The notes beneath the pieces are model-generated. The model was not told the DNA's origin and searched no databases. It worked only from the letters and a program-made list of their open reading frames with translations. Of a stretch of DNA of 64,000 nt, positions 57,967 to 64,000 are shown piece by piece; the first letter of the stretch is position 1, and each line of letters begins with the position of its first letter. The position numbers and the translations under genes were made by a program. The DNA comes from Gaertneriomyces semiglobifer (lineage: Eukaryota > Chytridiomycota > Chytridiomycetes > Spizellomycetales > Spizellomycetaceae). The stretch spans positions 1,146,510 through 1,210,509 of the forward strand of contig JAHLKF010000005.1 in assembly GCA_025558075.1 (NCBI GenBank), read 5' to 3'.

Positions 57967-58494
57967 TTATTGTTGGATGTATCCGACAGGTTGTTCAACA
58001 CAACAGATATTATGGTGTTTCAACATGTAAATATTCCCTTGACGATCTTGCGCCTGAATACGACACCTATGCGGTTTAATCTTCCAACACATGACTTCCA
58101 ACGGTTTGGTGGGACAGTCGTCGTTGGAAATTTTGTCGATTCTTCTAGCAAGTTCGAGTTCATCTGGAAACCCTTCGATGTACAACGGACACAATGGAAT
58201 ATGTTCGTTGATCCATGTGTATCGTTTTCCGACCGAGTAGACAGCATGGGCCCAGAAGAGGATACGTCGTCCAATACCGCGATCGAAATAGGTGAACAAC
58301 TGGAGCTTGGTGATTGCATCGAGGGTGTGAACAATTCGGACATCGTAGAAGAGTTCGTTGGAGACTCGCCGACCATCTAACGGATGTTTGACAAAATCAA
58401 TATGTCTTGCTACAAAGCGTTGAATGTTGTCGTAAGCCGAAACAGTTCGTTTCAACGTGTGGTCTGGTCTGTCTTGGGCTTGTCGTTTGCCCAT
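57967..58494 (-). CDS. Element protein, paralogue B of a tandem pair
   Basis: A single exon of 175 residues from the ATG at 58494 (MGKRQAQDRPD), about 60 nt from its own TATA box. It is related to paralogue A but longer at the C-terminus by insertions around the motif equivalent to QGxDGN. The two genes probably arose by tandem duplication within the element. The 5' end overlaps the 3' end of the VLTF3-like gene by about 43 nt, a compaction typical of viral genomes. Function unknown. Confidence 0.75.
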   Translation of the reverse strand: MGKRQAQDRPDHTLKRTVSAYDNIQRFVARHIDFVKHPLDGRRVSNELFYDVRIVHTLDAITKLQLFTYFDRGIGRRILFWAHAVYSVGKRYTWINEHIPLCPLYIEGFPDELELARRIDKISNDDCPTKPLEVMCWKIKPHRCRIQAQDRQGNIYMLKHHNICCVEQPVGYIQQ

Positions 58495-59265
58495 TGTAAG
58501 ACAGGATTCTGCTCCTTCATGTTTGAAAGTAGCTGGGAGAGTTGCTTCCTTTTTATACTTGTACGAGCCCAAGGGATCCGATAGGGTGGTAGGATAGTAT
58601 GCCGATGAAGTAGCATGAGCACAACGTACTGGACCTTGGGAAACCGTTGGCGACCAAGCGATCCTTGTTTTTTGAGGTAATCAAAAGTCCGATGAAGTTG
58701 AAAGGCATCTTCCAGAACAAGTTGCACCTTATGGTACGGAACGTTCCACCGTGGACCACCAAGCCGGGAAATCAGTAGGGGTATAGCGGGATAAAGATGA
58801 GGGAGCTTGCGTTGCTTTAGGTACTTTCGAATAACTTCATAGATATTGCGAGATATCAACAGGGATCCGTGGATGTGTTTCTTTAAGTCACTTTCCAACG
58901 TGGGCGGCAGTTTGGTGGTCGCATGTCCTAGAAGCTGAAAGAAGGTTCTACGTATTCGATAAAGTCGATCATAGTGGTGTGTGCGTTGGCGGTTCATTTT
59001 CCATTGTTGCTCGTCCTGATAATCCATAACCATGGGATGCGCAGTTTCCTCATCTTCGACAACAGTACCGGTGGTAACCAAAAGTTTCAGGGTCGCACCA
59101 AGCAATTTGGGAGGACGTGAATATCGGAAGATGATCGTCGTCTGAGTCATAATAGGCGGGCTCGGAGGGTAACAATGGTGGGGAACGTGGCGCAGGATCA
59201 TTAGGAACGTTATGGGCCGAGTTCCATTCATCAGGACTAACCTCGATCCCCAACTCGGCAAGCAT
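58452..59265 (-). CDS. VLTF3-like viral late transcription factor, frame shifted once
   Basis: The C-terminal 190 residues (from about 59,020 to the stop at 58,452) follow the pattern of the poxvirus/nucleocytovirus VLTF3 C-terminal domain: HHYDRLYRIRRTFFQLL (YKRINHF-type helix), LPPTLESDLKKHI, IRKYLKQRKLPHLYPAIPLL then ISRLGG, FQLHRTF, then a PPYRIPWARTSIKRKQLSQL end. In viruses this factor directs late gene transcription. The N-terminal part lies in another frame, starting at an ATG at 59265 (or 59316) and ending in TGA at 59050-59052, in the middle of a Cys-rich segment (WCDPETFGYHRYCC) expected to be the zinc-binding region. A +1 shift there would link the halves. This could be decay, programmed frameshifting, an unrecognised short intron or an assembly error. 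The start at 59265 sits about 60 nt after a TATA box. Confidence 0.6.
58551..58560 (-). promoter_or_regulatory. TATA box of paralogue B
   Basis: Reads CAAGTATAAAAAGG on the minus strand, 57-66 nt before the ATG at 58494, and lies inside the coding frame of the VLTF3-like gene. Confidence 0.7.
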
Positions 59266-59318
59266 GGACAGGAAAGCTGGGTAGGACAGAAAAGAGAAAT
59301 GAAAAAAAGTACTCATGC

Positions 59319-59330
59319 CTTTATATATTT
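59319..59330 (-). promoter_or_regulatory. TATA box of the VLTF3-like gene
   Basis: Reads AAAAAATATATAAAGG on the minus strand, 54-65 nt before the Met at 59265 and immediately after the stop codon of the upstream GDPD/fibre frame. Confidence 0.7.
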
Positions 59331-59331
59331 T

Positions 59332-61656
59332 TTACAATGGGGCAACACGATAGAGAGTCAGACCACTACCGATCCAACTCAGTATTAACTCTGCTATTGT
59401 TGGACCATCTGTTGATCTTATACGTATTCGTAACAATGTGTTTGCTTCTGCAATTGGAATTAACCATCGACCTTCCATTCGTCCATCCTGTGGGATGGTT
59501 TGTGTGTATTGTCCTCCCTCCACATAAACACTCGACGATGGAGCCTTCAGACGATAGTTTGTCCAGACTTTGGCATTGCCAGTCATTCCACCCGTTAGCC
59601 CCGAAAAATCAACATGGTAAACACCCGGTTCAACGATAAGTATTTCATTACGGTTCGCCGTGACCAGTTGAATCAGACTTGTTTGTACTGGTGTATCTGA
59701 CCAAAGCACATACATTTCTTTAGTAGCGGAAGGCACTTCGGGTTCAGCAAAAATTGTATGGTCTGTTGTTTTAAACACAGCGTATGCGGGGGCTGCGATG
59801 GAAGTGTTCAAAGTTGGTTTGTTGGTGAGTTCTTCATAAGACAAGGTCTCTTTGAGTGCCAAAGCACCAAGCGTCGGTTTGTTGATGATATCGTTGCTAT
59901 TCCAGTCCAGACTCTGTTTGAGTGCCAGGGCGCCTATAGGTGCACCCTTCACTTTCAGGTTACCCAACATGTTCACATCCCCTGTCCCAGGTTCCACGGC
60001 AATTCCGCCATTTACATTGTCAGACTGTAGTAGCAGAGACCCTCCACCGGTATTACGCAACATACAGGTGTTCGGTCCACCGTTGCCGGTGTATATAGAT
60101 GAATTGTATTGGAGAAAAGCCCCCTTGGTGGTATCGTTAGCAAGGCGTACTTGTGTAAAAGCACCTGCATGCTTGAATCGGTTGGTGCATATCATTTGAA
60201 CCATTGTGGAATTCACAGCCTTGCTGCCAACGTTCATAGAACCCGTTGTTTCAATGTTGGTGTATTCCATGTAATGTGTAGAATCACCGGTTCCAACAGT
60301 GCCTGGCGAGTTTGGCACATAGTACTCAATGTACCCTTGATGCACACCGTTGCTCAACAAAGTCAAGTGTCCAAGACTTAACCAAGGTGTGTTGGCCACA
60401 TTGGTGAATGTGGACAGAAGCACTCGTGTTGATGCAACTAATTCAGATCGGGTATTGCCAACGTACACCGAAAGCTCAACTGTATCGGAGATCGTCTGAC
60501 GCACGATACGGAAATAGAGATGGCGCGGATCCGGTAGGGTGTGGGTTGCAGAAGCTACTTTTGTCGGTTCACTGTTAAAGCATGTATATACATCCACCAC
60601 ACGATTGGCCCGGAAGAGGATGTTGATTTGCGGTGGTCGGTTCCCAGGTTGGTCGTCCACTTCGTACGTATCAAACATACGAATAAGGACACCAAACCAT
60701 CTGGTACTCTCACCAACAGCGTTGAGCCGGATACGCCCTTCAATGGTTGCATCGAGATGATAGTTGTGAAACACCGCTCCATACATCTTACTCAAATTGT
60801 CTGATGATCCTGCAACAGACAATCGCGCTGCCCATCTTTTCGGTAACCAATCGTAACGAGCGAACCGTGGCTTGCCAGCCACACCATAGAACAATTTTGT
60901 GGATACGTATCCGTTGAGAGGATCCAAACATTCCCACTGATACGGAGCAAAGGATCTGTACCATTGCGAAACCGGTACGGGTGCATCTGCATACGCACCC
61001 ACAACGCGCTCATACTGTTCCCGATAGGTTTTCCATTGGTGAGGAGAATCCAAAGTGTACAAGAACAGATGTTTCTCCAAATTGTCAGCGACGGGATACA
61101 TTGTACTCAGTTGATCATGAGAACAACACAGATGGTCATACGTTGTAGGATCCTGAGCTTGGACATCGGTTGCATTGTTGACTGTCCAAATGGTTAAATA
61201 GCCGGCCGCTTTGAAAAATGTAACTTGATCTATTTCAAAGTCAGAGAACACCATCCGGTCTGGAGTCAACCCAATGGCTCGACATTCATCCAATAAGGCG
61301 GCAGGGTCCCCATTTTTGAGTTCCAAGAAAATGATGACCTGAGGGTACTTTCTCAAAGCATCCCAAGCTTCACGTAAAGTTGGTAACGGTTCACCGTCAA
61401 AGAGATGTGACCATCCAGATTTGAGGTGCCCTTTTTGGAGCTGCTCAGAGGTAGTTCCTGGATACTCGTATTCTTCCATGTTGTTGTGTGACAGGTACCA
61501 GACACCATCGAGGGTACGGCAGACATCAAATTCGATATACTTGAGTCTCCCCCTTTGAATCAGACGTTCCACATTTGATAACGAATAGATAGGAATCGAT
61601 AATGGTCCAAAACGATGGGCAATAATAATGTTACGATCGGACTTGTCAAGTTCCAC
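59332..61656 (-). CDS. Glycerophosphodiester phosphodiesterase domain fused to a virion-fibre-like C-terminus (3' block of a broken long gene)
   Basis: 774 codons, entered without an ATG (first codon after the preceding stop that can start is GTG at 61656), so it is probably the 3' block of a longer frame. Residues of about 8-190 show the GDPD TIM-barrel pattern: NIIIAHRFG, then IEFDVCRTLDGVWYLSHNN (E-x-D and H-x-N catalytic positions), then IIFLELKNGD and a late LTIWTVNN strand. GDPD enzymes hydrolyse glycerophosphodiesters. Residues ~250-480 form a beta-rich lectin-like region. About residues 600-640 hold two copies of a GALALKxxL...NKPTL unit seen in phage and giant-virus fibres, and the last 120 residues look like a trimeric jelly-roll head. 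I infer a surface fibre that could bind or cleave host envelope lipids or teichoic-like polymers. Confidence 0.7.
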   Translation of the reverse strand: MELDKSDRNIIIAHRFGPLSIPIYSLSNVERLIQRGRLKYIEFDVCRTLDGVWYLSHNNMEEYEYPGTTSEQLQKGHLKSGWSHLFDGEPLPTLREAWDALRKYPQVIIFLELKNGDPAALLDECRAIGLTPDRMVFSDFEIDQVTFFKAAGYLTIWTVNNATDVQAQDPTTYDHLCCSHDQLSTMYPVADNLEKHLFLYTLDSPHQWKTYREQYERVVGAYADAPVPVSQWYRSFAPYQWECLDPLNGYVSTKLFYGVAGKPRFARYDWLPKRWAARLSVAGSSDNLSKMYGAVFHNYHLDATIEGRIRLNAVGESTRWFGVLIRMFDTYEVDDQPGNRPPQINILFRANRVVDVYTCFNSEPTKVASATHTLPDPRHLYFRIVRQTISDTVELSVYVGNTRSELVASTRVLLSTFTNVANTPWLSLGHLTLLSNGVHQGYIEYYVPNSPGTVGTGDSTHYMEYTNIETTGSMNVGSKAVNSTMVQMICTNRFKHAGAFTQVRLANDTTKGAFLQYNSSIYTGNGGPNTCMLRNTGGGSLLLQSDNVNGGIAVEPGTGDVNMLGNLKVKGAPIGALALKQSLDWNSNDIINKPTLGALALKETLSYEELTNKPTLNTSIAAPAYAVFKTTDHTIFAEPEVPSATKEMYVLWSDTPVQTSLIQLVTANRNEILIVEPGVYHVDFSGLTGGMTGNAKVWTNYRLKAPSSSVYVEGGQYTQTIPQDGRMEGRWLIPIAEANTLLRIRIRSTDGPTIAELILSWIGSGLTLYRVAPL

Positions 61657-62050
61657 TTTTTTGATGGTACCATCATCCGGAACACCACCATCACCACCAC
61701 CACCACACCACCATTATCGATGGCTTTTTGAATTTCCTGTTGCAATGTACGGTAGTTGACCAGTTCGGTTCCTTCGTACGCTGAGCCAGGATCACCCGTA
61801 GCATCATGATCATAGAATGCACGCGCATTACCATCCTCGTCTACAATCACTACAAAGGCGTCCGCGCCGTTAGAACCACCATAAGCTTTAGCAATGGCTG
61901 CGGTCGATAGTCCTAAACATGCAGCCAAAGCACCCATGGTAATGATGGTACCGTTGTTGGCATACCAAGAGACAACACTGTTTGCTAAACCTCCCAAAGA
62001 TCCAGCAACACCTTCCTTGACAAGATCTCCAGCTGCCGAGCTCCTTTGTC
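61560..62050 (-). CDS. Middle block of the broken fibre gene (Gly/Ala membrane-like segment)
   Basis: An open frame ending at 61560 and overlapping both neighbours. It reads SSAAGDLVKEGVAGSLGG (about 62,040-61,990), a hydrophobic Gly/Ala helix (TIITMGALAACLGLSTAAIA), then a short domain ending LQQEIQKAIDN. It then enters a GTG/GGT run at 61682-61713 where its phase differs from the GDPD block by one base. No ATG lies at its start. I read it as a piece of one ancestral frame running from 63534 to 59332. Confidence 0.5.
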
Positions 62051-62823
62051 CTGGAGCTTTTGTGCAAGGCTGATGACACCGTTGCTGATGCTTATTCCAG
62101 TTCCACCACTGTAATTTCCAGAAATTTTTCCGGTGTTGTTGTCCACACTGATACCTCCACTACCATGATAATTCCCTTTGATGATACGATGAAGACCATC
62201 CTGTGAGGTAGCAGTTGTCAAAGTAGCATTGTCCACCAGTTTGGTTAGGTCCACTTTGATCTTCACTTCTCCCGTGTCCGGATGAGTGTCAACGTTCAAC
62301 GTCTGATTGTCAATCAGGTTCTTGACATCCACTTCAATCAAATACAAAGGACGGTTGGATACATCCTGGGTTGTTTTGATACGAAGTGTCCTCTTATCAA
62401 TCAATCCTTCGGTTCGAACTGCTAGACGACCGGCAACGTCGGGATCGGGATATTCAGCTGGTGGACTTAACAACTGCTTCATCATTGTGTTGGTGTCAAA
62501 TTGAACGCCAAAGCTTGCCAACTTGGACGGCTTGGTGGTATCATTGTCTGGTTGGGGATCGTATGTGTGAAGTGTCCAGTCATGGTTGATGGACATTTGA
62601 AACTTAGCTTTGTCATAAGTCAGGGTTTTTCGATCCAGGATATGATGAAAATTGATGCTGAGACCGGGCGGTTTCTCGATGTCGTTGGCGGATAATGCAA
62701 CCAGCGTATCATCATGGATGACTGTTAGCGCTTTAGGCGTATATGGCATCCCTGTATCATCATCTAACGACAGCTCTTCATTGGTGTAGAGATCCTCAGT
62801 GTCCACAACATTGAGAGGGGTTT
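61985..62823 (-). CDS. Fibre-shaft-like block of the broken gene
   Basis: About 280 codons with repeated short units of alternating beta strands and turns (LVDNATLTT, LIDNQTLNV, LIDKRTLRI, ILDRKTLTY) and a Gly-rich end (GNYHGSGGISVDNNTGKISG). The regular 'ID-(N/K)-x-TL' spacing of 15-25 residues is like a triple-stranded beta-spiral shaft of viral fibres. Its phase differs by one base from the block upstream at the AAACCCC run (62817-62823, read on the minus strand), where the upstream block loses its frame. Confidence 0.55.
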
Positions 62824-63534
62824 GTAACGAATGTTGAGTTCTTTTTTCTTGAACGTCCCCGCCTTTCTCGGGGTGGTTGTGATAGATACAGGAGAGTCTT
62901 TTCCCGGTCGCATGAATCGCCAGACGTAGAAAACAGGTGCACACACATTGTCAGGAAACTCCATCACATTGAGAATGTTGAACCCTCCGGAAGTGATGTA
63001 TATCGGTGAGTAGACAGCACCTAAACTGATCGGTCCCAAGGGAAGCTCTCCATAAAAGAATTCCTTGCTACATTCGTAACCATCAGGATTGTCCGGGTCA
63101 TCCTTGTCGGAACCGCTTCCAAAGAGAACTTGACGGGCTCCAATGTTTTTGATCGTGAGTGTTCCGTCTTCTTTGATTTTGAAAAAGGTATCATCCGATT
63201 TGAGTTGGATCTTAGGATTCCCCGGTGTTTCTATAATGGGAGCGTCAAACGATTTGGCAGTCGACAGAGCTCCTTGAGGGGTGACTCGAAACTTCTCATT
63301 GTCCAGTTTGAGCGTCACAACGGCATTCTCTTCATCGATGAGTAACGGAGGTGCATGGTCAGGTATAAGGGCGGGGATGTCGGCCTTCACTGCTAACTGA
63401 TCGTCCTCATTGATTTTCAACGATGTCGGATCCAGGCGAAGCGTAATCTTGTTGTTACTATCCACAACGAGAGGAACGTCAGCACTCACACCGCCTACAC
63501 CGCCCGGTCGACGTCCAATAGTGGAGCCACCCAT
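62764..63534 (-). CDS. N-terminal fibre-shaft-like block (start of the broken gene)
   Basis: 256 codons from an ATG at 63534. After a Gly-rich tail (STIGRRPGGVGGV) come shaft-like repeats of about 25-35 residues (PLVVDSNNKITLRLD; PLLIDEENAVVTLKLD; PKIQLKSDDTFFKIKEDGTL) that resemble adenovirus-type fibre shaft units in pattern, then a more globular beta region with two aromatic-rich strands. The last ~25 codons after the AAACCCC run look out of frame, because the other frame carries acidic, repeat-compatible sequence. It is divergent from the gene at 63618, with 83 bp between start codons. Confidence 0.6.
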   Translation of the reverse strand: MGGSTIGRRPGGVGGVSADVPLVVDSNNKITLRLDPTSLKINEDDQLAVKADIPALIPDHAPPLLIDEENAVVTLKLDNEKFRVTPQGALSTAKSFDAPIIETPGNPKIQLKSDDTFFKIKEDGTLTIKNIGARQVLFGSGSDKDDPDNPDGYECSKEFFYGELPLGPISLGAVYSPIYITSGGFNILNVMEFPDNVCAPVFYVWRFMRPGKDSPVSITTTPRKAGTFKKKELNIRYKPLSMLWTLRISTPMKSCR

Positions 63535-63617
63535 GGTTGGTTGGCTACGTATACTGTCGGTTGCATACTATCTAGCTGATCTTTTTGTGTGCATCTCATC
63601 ATATTGGGACAAACAAA

Positions 63618-64000
63618 ATGAACGCCGACCCTCGTTCACAGATCCTCCTGAACCAATTGGGAGACGTCCCAACGATTCCTCAACGCAAACTGGCTGTCTT
63701 TGTGGCGCCATTAGAGAAACTCAAGTTCAAAAAACGACGAGGGCGTGGGGGTGCCAGCTACAACGACCCAAATAACCTCGTCAAGGAACGCGTGAAGAAA
63801 GACCTCCCCGACAAAAACGAGGAAGACGATGATGAACCACATGTACAAGTTGATCCAAAACAAAAGGTAAGGAATTGGTTAGACAAGCTAAAACAGGACA
63901 CGCTGCTGCCGCCGACAACTTCCCTACCGAAAAGACACACGACAACACCCAACAAGGAAAAACATGGTGTTCCATCAGCGGACGAGAAAGAGGCACAAAA
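63618..64000 (+). CDS. Basic protein of the element, N-terminal 127 residues (runs off window)
   Basis: Open frame from an ATG at 63618 to the window edge with no stop. The sequence is Lys/Arg-rich (EKLKFKKRRGRGGASYNDP) with an acidic patch (KNEEDDDEPH) and a Pro/Thr-rich region. That composition would suit a core, scaffold or nucleic-acid-binding virion protein, but I recognise no family. It shares a short divergent promoter region with the fibre gene. Confidence 0.6.
   Translation, partial: MNADPRSQILLNQLGDVPTIPQRKLAVFVAPLEKLKFKKRRGRGGASYNDPNNLVKERVKKDLPDKNEEDDDEPHVQVDPKQKVRNWLDKLKQDTLLPPTTSLPKRHTTTPNKEKHGVPSADEKEAQ

Larger units (their letters stand above)
54547..64000. mobile_element. 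Left part of an integrated large-DNA-virus-like element at a tRNA gene (right end outside window)
   Basis: From the tRNA-Arg onward gene style changes. Genes have no recognisable introns, they overlap or abut, and they use TATA boxes about 60 nt from the start. The products are viral in type: a VLTF3-like protein, a fibre-like reading frame with a GDPD domain, and a RING-like protein. The tRNA 3'-end array and a block of tandem hairpins lie exactly at the transition. Viral origin is inferred from family patterns. The exact left boundary (tRNA end or end of the array) and the right boundary are not determined, and no integrase, capsid or polymerase gene is visible here. Frame breaks in two of the genes suggest an inactive copy. 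Confidence 0.65.

Noticed and set aside
57898..58380. 160-codon plus-strand frame antisense to paralogue B
   Set aside because: The minus strand has TATA, ATG and a paralogue; the plus frame is its shadow.
59050..59261. Minus-strand frame extending the VLTF3-like block upstream to 59261 in the same phase
   Set aside because: It starts with a non-ATG codon and is His/Pro/Thr-rich without pattern, whereas the alternative frame has an ATG, TATA spacing and acidic/Cys-rich sequence.

Overview
The window reads as nuclear DNA of a zoosporic (flagellated, chytrid-like) fungus. Nearly every host gene model needs short GT-AG introns (about 45-100 bp), and the gene set mixes fungal types (U2AF35, DUF2009, AAD-type aldo-keto reductase, hybrid histidine kinase) with centriole and flagellum genes (CEP135/Bld10-like, PACT-domain scaffold, CIMIP2/FAM166-like, large WD-repeat protein). 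Yeasts and moulds without flagella lack that second group. The organism assignment is inference from gene content.

Layout, left to right. 1-1201: 5' part of a proline-rich protein (minus). 2.7-3.2 kb: FABP-like protein with a strong promoter. 3.4-4.6 kb: thymine-DNA glycosylase. 5.05-5.9 kb: U2AF35. 6.9-9.4 kb: helical/disordered protein of unknown function. 9.7-11.8 kb: B-box/DUF2009 protein. 12.0-16.5 kb: CEP135-like. 16.7-17.1 kb: GSKIP-domain protein. 17.7-25.8 kb: 20-exon WD-repeat protein (minus). 26.9-30.9 kb: MASE1 hybrid histidine kinase (minus). 33.0-34.9 kb: PD-(D/E)XK-like gene cut by a palindrome. 35.5-36.7 kb: CIMIP2-like. 37.7-38.3 kb: MARVEL-like membrane protein. 39.3-40.0 kb: alpha/beta-hydrolase-like. 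41.1-45.7 kb: ankyrin/coiled-coil. 45.8-46.7 kb: MBL-fold hydrolase. 47.9-52.3 kb: PACT-domain coiled coil. 52.9-54.4 kb: aldo-keto reductase. I resolved exon boundaries by frame continuity; every listed model has a length divisible by three.

From a tRNA-Arg(UCU) gene at 54,547 to the right edge the character changes. The tRNA is followed by five tandem 49-51-bp units that each repeat its 3' end, then by four tandem ~160-bp hairpin units, then by compact intronless genes with TATA boxes about 60 nt before their starts. These encode a protein that aligns by pattern with the C-terminal domain of the late transcription factor VLTF3 of nucleocytoplasmic large DNA viruses, a RING-like protein, two tandem paralogues, a very long virion-fibre-like reading frame carrying a glycerophosphodiester phosphodiesterase domain, and a basic protein running off the right edge. 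I interpret this as the left end of an integrated large-DNA-virus-like element targeted to a tRNA gene. Its fibre frame is broken at three places and the VLTF3-like frame at one, while more than a dozen host genes show no such breaks, so the copy looks as if it is decaying (or the assembly has local indels). No capsid, ATPase, polymerase or integrase gene lies inside the window; these would be expected to the right of it if the interpretation holds.
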